A program made the translations under genes and the position numbers. A stretch of 64,000 nucleotides of DNA, taken from contig NC_086247.1 in NCBI RefSeq assembly GCF_021018805.1, positions 148,517,285 through 148,581,284 of the forward strand, given 5' to 3'. Positions within the stretch are counted from its first letter, which is position 1, and each line of letters begins with the position of its first letter. Positions 36,201-49,045 of this stretch are shown here, one piece after another. The notes below the pieces were generated by a model. It was not told the origin of the DNA. It was given only the letters and a program-made list of their open reading frames with translations, and searched no databases. The DNA comes from Prinia subflava (Eukaryota > Chordata > Aves > Passeriformes > Cisticolidae).

Positions 36201-37390
36201 GGAGGAAGATATAAACGTGTGCAGCAGGGAAAACAGGAGAAAAGGCTGGTCACACAAACTGAACAAGAGGTTATCTCCTGTCTCTGTTGGCCATTCCAAG
36301 TAGTTTTCCCTTTAATATAATTTCTCTCAAGGTGAGGTGCAAAAAGACTCCATTTGGAGTCTCTGACGAGACCCACGTGTCTCACAGAGGACAATTCGCC
36401 CCCTCTTAATTTAGATATCTCAGGTAAGTGGGATGAATCAGACTCTAGGGAAATTTATCCCTCTCCACCAACTATTTATTAGGTTTAATTAATAATGTAA
36501 CTCACTCTTGGCATTAAAATCTTCAAGTTAAGTTGCATGTAGGCACTTGGTTAAAACTGCCTTCATAAATTTGAGAGCTAAAATGTAAAGGAAGAAAATC
36601 AGTCCGACGCAGGACTTTATAGTTTTTCTTAATTCTCTCATGATTCAACAAATTTCCCATTGTAACTTTTTGCAGCTCATACTGGTTTAACTTGTGGATT
36701 AAAAAGATAAATCCCATTTTGCCAATGAAAGGCTTGCCCTACTATAAAACATGCCTGTGGAGCTGTTGAACATCTCTTGATGCCAACATCCCTGGGGAAG
36801 GCTTTTGACTTGGTATTAATCACAGTCTGAAGCACCATCAGCCTTAACATTTCAAATTCAATTAGCTCTTCCTCACACAGTTCATAATTCAGATGGTTTT
36901 GTTGTAAATCAACCACAACATAATAACCTGGGTCACTTTTAAGCACTCAGTGGACAAGTGTGTGTTCAGTTCTTCAATAAGTATTGATAGCAGGTTCAAG
37001 TCACAGAACAAAGATTCAATTATACCCAGGACTAGCAACGTCTCGAGTATTTCTGATCAAGGAATTCATTACAGAGCAAGCACTGGAGAAGTTCATAATT
37101 GAATCATTTAAATGAAAAGGGGGTGCTGACATCCTCTAGGCTGATGAGTGAAAATAAAACTGGGATTTTGGCATGGCAGCACCCCTGTATCATATGGAAG
37201 GACAACAGTCCAAACCTCACTGAAGGCACAACTCATTCACACAACTGTCTGAGTCAACCTGGAATTAGGGGAAATACTGGGGAATGTGGTGATGTTTAAC
37301 AAATGCCTGACTGATGTAATTTGGACTCTTGGTTGCAAAGACTGTCTTGAAACCATCTTAGTAAAACTTGGCCTGTTCCTTGCGCTTCAC
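33283..37390. other. Unique, mostly AT-rich sequence
   Basis: This is the spacer between the CR1 copy and the right-hand solo LTR. Low-complexity spots are an A/G tract at 33665-33685, T12 at about 34827-34838 and an A/C-rich stretch at 35442-35478 (CAAAAC units). No gene is recognised. The longest frames are below 100 codons. Confidence 0.6.
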
Positions 37391-38121
37391 TGTCTTGGAT
37401 TATATAACAAAAAAAAAAAAAAAAAAGTGTACTCTATTTCATCTGTTGAAACCAGTTGGGGAGATTTTTTTTTATCTTTATCTCTTGTAACTCCAGGGGG
37501 GAGAGGTGTGTATGCTTTCTGATAATAGACCATCTGTTAAAACCAGGTGGGGCAGTGTTTCTTATCTCTTTCACCACTGTTCACCCTCAGGGGATATCTT
37601 CTGTTAATGGGCCATTGAGGCTCACCAGTGACTGACACATTACAGCATCCATTGGGAGATGCTGCACCCAGTGGGGAGGAGCCAACCATTCCTACCCAGA
37701 TAAAAACTGAGATGTAGGAACACCAGGCAGCCTGTTTTCTGCTAGATTCTCAGAAGAAGACCAGACCCATCTCACCATCACTGGAACCTTTTTTCTACAA
37801 GATCATCTCTGCTCCAAAAGAACAACATCTGTTACTCCAGGAGGATTTATTTGGACTGCTTCCAACACCCTGACCAACAGGGTGTCAGGTCGTATCTCTG
37901 ACTGTGTTAAGGTTTTCTAGGACTTTTGTTTGTTTGTTTTTTTGTACTACCGCATTTGTATTTTTAATATTCCTAGTAAAGGACTGTTATTCCTATTCCC
38001 ATATTTTGGCTCGAAAACCTCTCATTTCAAAATTACAATAATTTAGAGGGAGGGAGTTTACACTCTCCATTCCAAGGAGAGCTCCAACTTTCCCTGACAC
38101 CTGTCTTTCCAAACCAAGACA
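37391..38121 (+). mobile_element. Solo LTR of an endogenous retrovirus, plus orientation
   Basis: This 731-bp unit starts TGTCTTGG and ends CCAAGACA, perfect 8-bp terminal inverted repeats. The flanks TTCAC (37386-37390) and TCCAC (38122-38126) fit a 5-bp target-site duplication with one change. It aligns along nearly its whole length with the reverse complement of 30157-30907. Shared internal blocks include CATTGGGAGATGCT, GGAGGAGCCAACCATTCC, CCCAGATAAAA, GGTTTTCTAGGACTTTTG and CCTAGTAAAG. Putative TATA is near 37699 and the AGTAAA signal near 37975. A run of 18 A at 37409-37426 has expanded inside U3. No internal retroviral sequence adjoins. Confidence 0.88.
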
Positions 38122-40025
38122 TCCACCATGAAGGAGACCAGTTCTGGGAGGAAGCTGATGGCTTCTGGTGGTGTTTTGTGAGGGACTGGACTGAGAAAAT
38201 GAATTATTTTCATAGAGAGGCTGTTATGGAGTTCCACAGGCTGAGACGTGGAGCAATATGGAGGGAAGACCCAAATGCTGTGAAGGAGAGAAAAAACAGC
38301 TCGTGGCAAGAACAGACATCTAGGAAGTGCTTGAAAATTACGTGTGACTGAGCATTAAAATCCTTTAAATGAACATTTGGGCTTATGTTTACCCAGGAAT
38401 GTTAACAATGAAGGAAACAGAGACAAGCACTCTAATGAGCTCTCATTCCCTGAGGCACGTGTTGCCTTTTTTTTCAGGTAACAGCACCCTTTCCAGTGCT
38501 AATGATTTTCTTCTGTGTCACAAGGCAGATTTTCTTTTGCCATTTGCCCTCCACCTATTCACGACAGATGGTGCAATGTGCAGTTTTGGGAGCTAGTCTA
38601 GGGTGCATGAACTGATATGCATTAGGCTCACAAATTCAATTGTGTCTTACCTGTCTGACCGAGGAATCCATGTACTAGAATAAGTAAAGAGCCAGAGAAA
38701 GGCAGCAGCTTATGTTTGTTTATTGTGTTTTTCCTGGGAAAAGAAAAAAAAAACGTAGTTTTGCCTTTCTGCCAGAACTTTAAATCACATTTCAACAGAC
38801 TATGTCAGGGGCTTAAGGTCATCCTCTTATGAAAGCACAGGGTCTGGGAAGTTTCAAGCTGAAATAAAGGTTTATGGTCTAGATAAATTCAAGGCATGTA
38901 GCAAGATGCTTTGCTCTTATGGATTTAGGCCCAAAGCCTGCAAACTCTGAAGTACTTAACTCACATGAGTAGATCAGCTGAAGCTTTTGTATCCATTTCC
39001 GGGAGACAGGATAAGCATGTGCATAAATAGCAATAAATCAGGTAAAAATCAATGTTTTCCACCCTCTTTGGAGGGCTGTGCCTGCTCATTCAGTCATGAT
39101 AATGATAATTCTAGTTGGTGCTCATCCTCCCCAGTTTTACCTCTGTTGTAGGAAGCATGGCTGAGGCTCAGGGCAATTTGTGTTGACCCACACACAACCC
39201 AAAACTGACCTAGAGACTGATTAAAGCAGCATTGTGAAGCTCAGTATAACATGATCATTAAAAGGCACAAATATGATAAAATAAGAGTATTAATCACCAG
39301 AAGAGGATTTGCCATGTGTGAGAGGGTTTTTTTTCCCCCAGATCATACAGGGCTGTATTGTTCACGCTGTTTATGCCCTGGACATTCCTGTGCTCCTGGG
39401 GGATTGTTCCCTTCCTCTTGCTGGGCTGGAAGAAGACTGTGTAGGGACAGTGCTGAGATGAGGAGGATCCCTAAAGAGCAGACTGGAACAACTTGAGCCA
39501 TCTCCCATGTTTGGTACAGGGCTAAGCCTGACAATTTTGCCAAATCAAGGAGCCAGGTGAATACAGTCTGACCTCTTAGGTCAGCAAAACATTGCACAAT
39601 TATTTGCACTGGGTTAAGACAAATTGCATTATTGCTGTTTACACCCACAATAATACTGCCACCAATTTATGGGGGGTCAGACCTAGAGCATCTGTTGATC
39701 AGCTCACAAATTCTCTTTTAGTACAGATTTTGCCTGTACACAAAAATTTTAAAAACATCTCTGACACAGCAGCCTGGATGGAGGAAGGCTCATAAATTGA
39801 TGCACGTATTGTAAATACTCAACATTAGTGACTGTTTTCAATGAGCAATGAGATCTGGCAAGGAAAGACAGGTCAGCAGTGTTGTTATATTTATTTGCCT
39901 ATTTAAGCTATAGCTCTCACTGTTTTTTGACCCCATTCACCTCTTGCTAGCTGTCCAAATTTGTGGTCTGTGTTAAGACTTAAGCTTTAACTCAGGTGGT
40001 CACAGGTTCCCTCCTTCCTCCTTTG
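38122..40025. other. Unique noncoding sequence
   Basis: No gene is recognised. The minus-strand frame 38058-38309 straddles the LTR edge and is fortuitous. 39600-39760 is AT-rich without a recognised repeat. Confidence 0.6.
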
Positions 40026-40345
40026 TTCACAGAATATGCTGAGTTGGAAGGGATCCATCAGCATTGTGGAGCTCAGCTCCTGGCCCTGCACAAAACACCC
40101 CAAAAATCCCACCATGTCCCTGAGAGCATTGTCCAAATGTTTCTTGAACTCTGTCAGGTTTGGTGCTGTGACCACTGCCCTGGGTTCCAGTTCCCAATCA
40201 CCTTCTGGGTAAAAAACAAGATATTTATTGATATTTAACCTGATATCTCTTGATATTTAACCTGAACCTCCCCGACTCCTTTTTGTGCCTTTTCCTCGAG
40301 TCCTGTCACTGGTCACAAGAGTGAAGATTTCAACTGTGTCTCTGC
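40026..40345 (-). mobile_element. CR1 LINE fragment with a 22-bp internal duplication
   Basis: This starts TTCACAGAATATGCTGAGTT and follows the same order of CR1 3' blocks as 17583-17968 (GAAGGGATCC, CAGCTCCTGGCCCTGCAC, TTCTTGAACTCTGTCAGG, GTGCTGTGACCACTGCCCTG). A 22-bp segment beginning TTGATATTTAACCTGA is tandemly duplicated at 40228 and 40250 within it. The coding region is absent. Confidence 0.9.
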
Positions 40346-40953
40346 AATGTGTCACCTTCACCAGCTTTGGCAGATCTTGCTTTGTAGGTGTTTGACATCA
40401 GCAAAAAGTGAGTCCAAAGTGTGCAAGGAAGGTTCATCTGCAGAAGGGAGAGTGTTAAATGGGAATGCAGTGGAAACATAAAAGGTAAAATGCCCTGAAC
40501 CGAGGCCTCACAATCTGTTTACAAGGTCTCCTTTTCACTTTGACCCAATCTGGAGGTCATGATTAAAGTCTGGGATGTTCTTTTCTGCAATGTAAAATAC
40601 AGAGCAAAAAAAAAAAAAAAAAAAGTCATCTTGTTCCTTTGTTCCTCCTGCTACCTCTCCTCTTTACCTTGCAACAAGTTTGTCAACATGTTCTACCCAG
40701 AGATTCCATCCTCTATGGAACAAGTGATAGGAAAATGAAGGAAAAATTCTAACAAACATTTTCTAAAGGAAAAAATACAGAAGTTGTTAAATTTAGCATA
40801 ATTTTAGGTGGAATTTTCAAATTAAGCCATCTGGTTAATTTTTCTTAACAGTGAAACAAGAAAGATTTATCTTTCTCCTAATCTTCCCCAGCTCAGGTAA
40901 TCACAGGCACCATTCCAAATGCACCGTTTTTTCCTAGTTTTCAAAATCATGGT
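40346..40953. other. Unique sequence with an A19 tract
   Basis: A19 lies at 40606-40624. The rest is unique AT-rich DNA without a gene. Confidence 0.6.
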
Positions 40954-41209
40954 GAAAGAAAAGAAAAGAAAAGAAAAGAAAAGAAAAGAAAAGAAAAGAA
41001 AAGAAAAGAAAAGAAAAGAAAAGAAAAGAAAAGAAAAGAAAAGAAAAGAAAAGAAAAGAAAAGAAAAGAAAAGAAAAGAAAAGAAAAGAAAAGAAAAGAA
41101 AAGAAAAGAAAAGAAAAGAAAAGAAAAGAAAAGAAAAGAAAAGAAAAGAAAAGAAAAGAAAAGAAAAGAAAAGAAAAGAAAAGAAAAGAAAAGAAAAGAA
41201 AAGAAAAGA
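40954..41209. repeat. Uninterrupted (AAAAG)n microsatellite, about 51 copies
   Basis: The plus strand is a perfect pentanucleotide array of about 256 bp with no interruption that I can see, closing in AAAAGAG. It is all purine on one strand, so it can form triplex (H-DNA) structures. Perfect purity over this length implies a young, length-variable locus, or an assembly-fixed length. The Lys/Arg/Glu-rich frame across it (40919-41227) is low complexity, not a gene. Confidence 0.97.
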
Positions 41210-44200
41210 GAAATCTCAGCTGAATGAAAATTTCCTATGGAGAGTTTTGGCCAAAAGCCAGAGGGGAATTACCAATTCATTCAAATTACCAATCTATTCA
41301 AATGATTCTATGCCAGACCAATCAGCATAAGGGATGTGGACCAAGCCCTGTTTTTTGAGGACATTAAACAATCTGAAGGTATTGAAGTGTGACTTTGTTT
41401 AAAGCTTTTTCTGGGGCATCATTTTCCCTGGTGATTAATAATGTTCCTGTGACTCAAACCCATGGTGATGTCAAGATCTGCCCATGTCCATCCCAGTTAC
41501 CAGAAATGTAACACAAAAGCAGGGTTAAGCCCAGAATTTCATGGAAAAGGGCTGAGTATGAGGTTTAATGTATTAATCACAACAGTGTAAAGGACTGAGA
41601 TTGTGCAGAACAGAAATTTGTCATAAGAGAGGGTCACAGTGATATCCAGATGATTTCTCTGTCCTTGACCTTTTGAGGGAGCCTCATTCCCTATTCCAGA
41701 GACCAGACTACACATATTAATACTTTCCTGATCAACACTTGAATTGGGGTCATTCTGCATACAGCATTTCTTCAATTTCCTTCTCAAATATGTGTCAAAA
41801 TGAATGGAAAGGTTTGGCACACCTTGAAGGTGTCCCTTTGAGTGTGACTGAGCTTGCACTTGGACCATGCCTTCCTCAGTGCTAGTGCAGGATGCAGCAT
41901 TGCCCCAAATCCCAATCCTTTTATCTTATCACAGTGAAGAAGGTGGCACTACCAAGAGTTCACCAGAGGAAATTCAGTATTGAAATGATAAATATTCTGA
42001 CCTTTTCTGTCTTCCCTGATCTGATGTGACAGCAGAGGTCTAAGATGGACAACCTTTCTCATTTCCCCCCATCCTTCACTATTTCAATATTCTTACTCTC
42101 TTTTCTTTGGGAACATGAAACTCCTTACTTGCTTTCACCCACAGAAAAAAACACGTTGGAATTAGATGCTGGAATTTGGTCTGGGGAGGTAAAACTTGGC
42201 CTTTTAGCAGACATGGTTCCACACTGCAGGATGACGGGGACCAGGCACTGAATGGAGGTGCAGCCCTTTTCATCCCCTTTGCATGGAGTGGTGCTGGAGA
42301 GAGCCTGGCTCTCCCTGGGTGAGCACAGGAAAGCCAAGGCCAGTGACTGTTCTGAGCAACTGAGCTCTCTACAGCATCTACTTGTCCCTGTTGCACATCT
42401 TAACCCGTTTACTTATCACATGGTCTAGTGGGAAACAGGTCTCTAATTCAAGCCATATGTGTTTTAATTGCTTCTGGCTTTCTTCTCCACTTGGCACATG
42501 TACAAAATGAGGAAAGAAAAGCTTTTATGGGAGTAAAATTCTATAAAGAATCACTGGTATACAAAACTGACTACATACTCATCGGGGGATGTGAAAGTTG
42601 CTTTGACCATGGGTTGCTTTGTGCAATTAACTTATTATTATGCATCCCAGGAATGGGTGGAAAACATTTTTCCTTCTCAAAGTCTCTCCTTTGCTGTGCT
42701 ACATCAATCTTACTTACAGCTACTGCATCTCAGTACTTATAAAGGAGATTAGACATTTCATTTGCCACAAATGAAATGAACCGTAGCAGTTCCAGGACAG
42801 CAAAACTGACCACACTTTCCTGGATGCTGGCACAAGGCTTGGGTGTTGACTTCTTCCAGGGATGACATGTTCCAGACCTGATTTCATACCCTGCACCAGC
42901 ATTTGGGCATCACCTACCCGGCACTGAAGACCATTATCTAACCAAACTACCCAATTTCTGAAGGACTTTCACAGGGAAGGTCTGGAGAGTGGCAAATCCC
43001 AGGGAGAACAAGCTCCCATGCCAACTGCTCCAGCCCTCTCAGCATGGGAAGGTTTGGGGCTGGAGCCAAGTCCTCGCAGGCACACAGTCCTTTCACCACT
43101 CCAAGGCACGAGCAGATGGGGAAGCACAGCCCTTTCCCTGCCCCTTATATGGAACAGATTTCAGTAAAGGAGATAATCCAGCCCGAAGGGGTTATACAGA
43201 TAATACCCAACAGGCATGATGGAGACACGCTCTGTGAAATCCCTTATATGGCAGAGCTGGATAGGCTCAGATCTCCCAAATATCTGGTGCATAAGGCAGC
43301 TCTGTGAGGGGTCAGACAGCAGGCAGGGAGCCCTGGTGCAGTGACAGAGCTCATCTTCCAACCACTCCCTTCCAAAGCTGATCCCAGAGCAGCACAGCCT
43401 CTCTGCTTCTCTAACCACCTTTGGGAGGGGATTAATCTCGTTTCAATTAAGGTGTCCACCATGCAGGCACCTGCAGAAATGCTGCAAACTCCCACTGAGG
43501 TCACCAGAGAGAAAAGGGCACTTTTAGCACTGTTTTTCTGCCCTGGTTGGGCCAGACCATGGAGACCATCAAGTGTTTTGTTCCTCTCTGGCTGTACCAG
43601 TTGTTGCCCCCACCAGCCCCAGACATTCTCACTTAGACAAACAAACCTCTTAGCTGCATGTGAAACCTGGCACATCTTTAGATACCTTTTTCCTACCCCC
43701 ACTTCAAAAATAATTACTCAACCTTTTTTTGTTTGTTTGTTTGTTTTAATAAATGTGTTCTTTCATCTTTAAATGGATGAAAAGTACTTTGTGTAGATAC
43801 TCCAGGGCAAAATGACATGTTATTAAGGCAGTTCATGAATGTTGTTTGTATCCAGAAAACTAAGCTTCTTGAAAGATTTTTTTAATAAATATGAACTATT
43901 CTTTCCAAGTCAAGAACTTGTAAATTCTGTGACAAAATTCCCGCCTTGTCAGACTCAACTCAAAACACCTATTTTGCATTTGAAAGCAAAAAAATACAGA
44001 GTAACTGGTTGCTACATTTTCTACATACATCTCTTCTTGAACTTTATTATCATCACTGTGCAGCTGAAGAACAGCTCTGGATATATCCAACTCCATAAAG
44101 CCCCTGGTGCTCCACCAAATGATGCTGTTCATAAGACAGACTCAGAGGGCACAGTGCCATTTTCCCAGTGGGGAAATTCTCCTCTTCCCAGGACAGGAAT

Positions 44201-45451
44201 GCACCTTTCTCCATAATCCTCATTCCTTCATGACTATTTCCTCCACCCTGTTGCTCATGCATCAACATAAAATATGTCAGAGGGTGCTGTGGAAGGATGT
44301 CTTATCAACTGCTAACTTTTGGAGTGAAATCAAGACTTGTATGGTCAGTTTTGCAAAAATCCTGCCTGATATCAGAATATCAGGCTGGGATATTGATAAA
44401 CCAAAGTTTCTTCTGCCAGTGGAGAGAGTCTCCTCTAGAGCCTCTGGAAAGATTATGCCGTTGTGAAGTATTTTACATTTTTTACCCATTTAATTGATAA
44501 TTAGAAGTATGGTTCTCTTTGTAAAATGAAAAACCTGAACTGCTCTGAAGTTTCTGAAATTCCCAGGCTGAATTTTTCTTCTGGAGAGTGCCTTACAATA
44601 GAAAAGGAGCCAATCCCTGCTGTCTCTGCTCCATAGGGGAGAGTAGGAGGGAACCTGGGTACTACCTTGTTCCTGTATGAAATTTCTGAAGGGAAAAAAA
44701 ATGCAGAAGAGTTTCAGAACAGCTTCATAAGTGGTTTGCTTCATTCCTCTCATAATTCCATAATTTTCTGCTCACAAAATGTGTGGTTTGCACACGCTTG
44801 TAGGAGTAGGGTCTACCCTGCTGCAGCTCCTGTTCCTTGAGCTGTTTATTTGTCCTTGCTCGCTGCTGTGCCATGGCTGCCTAGCAACTCCGTGGGATGA
44901 ACAAGCTTCATTTCATTTAGGTGTTAAATAATCTGAAGTGCAGTGATTTCTTTTCCTTGCACAAATATCAGAGGACTTAATAACAACAGCAACCAAACAC
45001 ACCGGTACCGGCATAATGGTGGTGATGTCCTAATATAGTGGAACAAACTGATACCTGGTACTTCTGAAACTGTGGTTTGAGAGGTTTCTTAAAAAGCACA
45101 CATCTACAAAAATGAGTGAATTATCTTATGAACTTTGTGTTGGTAAATGTGGATGGGTAAAGCAGTGATCCATTCACTGCACACATTCCAGGTGTGCTCA
45201 TCTAGGTTTTCATGAACTACCCAAATAAATGTAAATGTTTAAGTTTGGCAGATCTGAAGTTTCCCCTTACTCTTGTGTCCCATTCCTGTGTGGAAGGGAA
45301 GACCCAAGAATGGTAGATGTTTGTGGTCAAAAAAGAACAACAAAAGCCAAAATGGTCCCAAAACAAAGCCAACAGAGTTTTGTTAGCAAACTACACAGTG
45401 TGGCAACTGGTAACTTTTGCCCCTATCCTCTAATAATAAGAGGAATAAAAG
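41210..45451. other. Unique noncoding sequence
   Basis: No gene is recognised. Frames of 143-152 codons at 43244-43772 occur on both strands of the same DNA and have no domain. A (GTTT)n tract lies at 43724-43748. 45002-45011 contains the 10-bp palindrome CCGGTACCGG. Confidence 0.6.
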
Positions 45452-45607
45452 TATAAAAAAAAAAGAGGGGAGAAAGAGACAGTGAAAGGGAGATCAGATA
45501 GGAGAGGAAAGGAGACCACAAGCCCTGCTTCCAGCACTGATCCAGCCAACAGGGTGTCCAGGGTCCTGTGAGCACTGCCCAGGTTTCGTGGGGGTTCCTT
45601 TTCACAG
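45452..45607 (+). promoter_or_regulatory. TATA box and splice-donor unit, possibly an ERV leader
   Basis: TATAAAA at 45452-45458 is followed by a 60-bp purine-rich stretch (GAGGGGAGAAAGAGACAG...) and a GC-richer stretch. About 155 bp downstream of the TATA is a consensus 5' splice site, CACAG|GTAAGG (boundary 45607/45608). The order promoter, short leader, donor is what a retroviral 5' leader or a short first exon would give. The style recalls songbird ERV leaders, but I cannot name a family and see no TG/CA borders. Transcription is inference. Confidence 0.3.
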
Positions 45608-48600
45608 GTAAGGTTTCCCTGCATTGGGATTAGGTTTCTCACTTGTCATGCAAATGCAAGTGGAAATGTGGATGCAGTCCATTCCCCTGGATCTTTCTGG
45701 AAAGAGGTCAGAGGGCTTTGAGAGTATTTGGTGGCCTTAATGCCCCTCTACTTGTCTTTCCTACTCCTCAATCCATTCCTGTGCTTGTGTGGTTCTGTGC
45801 TGGGTGGTCCCCATGGACCAGCAAATGGAAGCTGTTCCCAGGGGAAATGCTGTCCTATCTCCTCGCAGGGCCCTTCTCCAGCTCTCAGTTTGAGACATGG
45901 TAGTGCAGTCACTCCTTTTTCTCCTGGTTTCTACACTTAAACCAGCAATTCTTGCTGCGAAGTATTTGGCTTTGACTTGTTAAAATTTTGTTTGAGATTG
46001 TTGATTTTAATTTGCGATCAGAATAAAAATAGACTTTGGGGGAGAACAAAATAAAGAAAATACTCAACATTGTTCCTGCATGAGAGGTGTTTGTGTTGCA
46101 GAGTCCTACCTGGGATAGACAGAATCTGTCAGATAGAGATGAGGGACAGGAATGAATAAAAATGGTGTGGAAAGACCAAATCCACTGCAGTGCACAAGCG
46201 TTTCATGCTCCTGAATAGTGCAGTAATGCTGATGGTTCAGATGGTGCAGGGAAGGAGTCAAGACTGAACTTTTCTGTAATATATCATGATGAAGATAGGA
46301 AACTCTCATCTTGTGAGGCTTGTGGGTGGCTGCTTCTGCTCCCACTGAGAAGAGCAACAATTTGCTTAAAGGTCAAGGTTGTGCCAGGCAGTGGGAATAC
46401 AAGCTAAGGTGGATGCTATCCTGGGACATAATCAGCTCAATTCAGCTTGAAATTAATGAAGCTGCTACAGCAAGCTGAGATGGTGACTGTGCTCAGGTGG
46501 ATTGTAATGGGCAAATTATTTCAGAGGTGTGGAGAACCAGGAGTGCCGTGGGAGAAATGGCAGCTCCCAGTGTCACAGTTCAACCCCAGTGGGCAGCTCA
46601 GCCCCACAGAATTCATCCTTCACCCACAGTTTAGGTACAGATGTAGGGCATCCAAGTGACTCCCCCTCAAGAAATGCACAATTATTAACAGAGCTGTTCA
46701 CTTTTTCAAGAAATTTGCAGTGGACAAGCACTGATGAGAAAACAAAACTAAACGAAGCACAGCATGGCTTTGAGTTAGAAGAAACATGAAAAATAGTTTT
46801 TATTTAATGTTCTGCTTCCCCCTCTAAGTTTTCTCCTTTAGCAATACAGAGCAAAATCTATTATTCACATAGACCTGTTGGAAATCAACAGTAAAAGCAT
46901 GCTCGTCTGTATCATTTCATAATAAGGCATTTAAACAGTCCTTCCAGAGGCAGAATCTATCTCAGAGCAGTGTTGCAGATCTCAGCTCTGCTCCACTTGG
47001 AAAGCAAAAAAAGCAAACATTTTACAAGTCAGCATCTGTGTGAGAGATGGATTTTCCACAGTAGTTGTTAAACTATCCACATAAAGGTTTTTCTCCAAGA
47101 ACAGGTCCTCCTGAAAAGCTGCTCTGTAGATGGAGGTCTTGGTGCCAAACTCCTTGTTAATCCTTTTTCCTTGTAAATATATTGGCAGAGTATGCAAGTC
47201 CATCAAGACTCAATTTCATATTTACAAATCCCTTTTTATCTATAAATGCCCTTCCTTCTCTTTATCCATTGTTCTGTTATTGCCTGGTTTTCTGCTCCTT
47301 GCGTAACATGTCATGGTGGAATATGGGTTGGGAGAATCTGGCTTTTTGCAGAGCCTCCACAGCAGTTTTTATTACTTTAAGAGTGTGTTAAAACAGCGTG
47401 TTGTCTCAGTTAAGCTTCTATTTTTCCAAAGGAAATCCATTTATCTTTAACATATTTCCTGCCAAATGGAAACCCGAATTGTGCAGCCTGAGTAGGCCTC
47501 CTCTGGGGAGAGTCCTTGCCTTTCCTTCCCACTTGCTGCTGAAACGACAGCAAAACCTGCTGGCCAGCCCCCCCTCTCCTTTTATCAGAGGCAAAATTAA
47601 CTTGTCCCTCATGTGTTTTGGATTCCAATCTAAATCTGGACACGGGGAGTTTTGTAGTTGATGTTGACCTTGAAATAGGACATGTGGGTGTCTCTGAGCA
47701 CACCTGGCTGCAGGGCCCCAGGAACAGAAGTGGTAACTACAGCCACCCCCAGCCTATTTTACTTCCATTTGTCTCACTCTTTTGTCTGAGGGATCTTTCT
47801 GTTCTGGTTTGTACCCTGATAAAATCCAGATCAGAGGTTTGAAACCCCGTCAGGGCTGTTTTGGGGGGGAATTCAGTTCAAGGAGGGAATTCATTCACAC
47901 TGACTCCAACCCTGCCTTGGGCTCCTGTTGCAGGTGCAGATACTCCACTGAACATTTTGCACTGAACATTTAACAGGCCTTGCATTATAAAGCTTGTTAC
48001 AAGGGCACCTTGCTGTTGTGTAGGCAGGAGAGTGGTTGCCACTCAGGTAATGTTTTTTTTTTTTTAATAATATTGCTCAGAAGTGGTGAGATAGGCAGCA
48101 AAATCCATACAGGGAGCAATGGAGATGTGGGGTCCACATCTGTGTGCAGCCATGAGTTCTAGTTGGCAATGTCTGTCCTGCTTGGCTCCAACCAGAGGCT
48201 CTTTTCCCCTTCATTTTACCTCTTTTTCTGTCCTCTCTACCAGCCCATAAATTCTCTGTTAAAGAAATTTTTTTTTTCTGCAGTGCTTTGTCTCTTCCTC
48301 AAATTCCTGCCACATGTTGGGACTCACCCTTTCTGCAGTGAGAGCTGGTGATATCAGAGGCAGAGGACTGTGACCTTTAAGTGGGAAAAAGTCAGAGGAG
48401 GAGATAAGTTATAAGAAGGTTCCTGCATGAAATAATTCAGTGACAAGGTGTTTTGAGGGACAAAATAACTACTAATGTATAGGCTGTAATTTCACACCTG
48501 AAGAGGAACCCTAAGTGATCTCCAAATAAAATGATAAACTAAAAAAAATTACTTCAAGACTCGAAGATTTATTTTGCTGAGTCCTTGCTGTCCCAGTGTA

Positions 48601-49045
48601 CACAGGGATGTAGGGGCCTGAAACAATCCTGAATTAGAAGCAGTGATGGTACTGCAGTGTTTGAAAGGCCTGCTCTATGGAAATGTGAAAATACAGCCAG
48701 TGAAGGTGAGAGGATTGATGGTGTATGGCAATAATGTATTGTACATGAGACTGAAATAATTTGTTTAGTTGTTGCATTTTGCCTGTGCTAAAAGCAGGGC
48801 ATTATATCTCTCCAAATTTCACTGAAGAAACACGTGGACCTGCACATGATCAGGTCTCCAGCGAGCCAGAAGACTAAGGCAGTCCTGTGGATAACTTTGG
48901 ATTTGGAATTCTATCAGCTCTTTTGGCTACATCCTCTGTCCAGACTTCAGAGCCAGATTCTTCACGCTGGCAACCTGGATCAAAGGCAGAAAATGTTTCA
49001 AATTTACATGGGCTTAGGTGGGAGGAAGATCAGAGCAGACTCGTG
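45608..49045. other. Unique noncoding sequence
   Basis: No gene is recognised. T-runs lie at about 48052-48064 and 48268-48277. 47398-47703 has overlapping frames on both strands with no domain. Confidence 0.6.

Noticed and set aside
37391..37426. A-run beside the LTR read as a poly-A tail of a separate retroposed sequence
   Set aside because: Alignment with the other LTR copy shows that the TGTCTTGG before the A-run is the true LTR start, so the A-run is inside the LTR.
40919..41227. Frame encoding a long Lys/Arg/Glu repeat peptide
   Set aside because: It is simply the translation of the AAAAG microsatellite.
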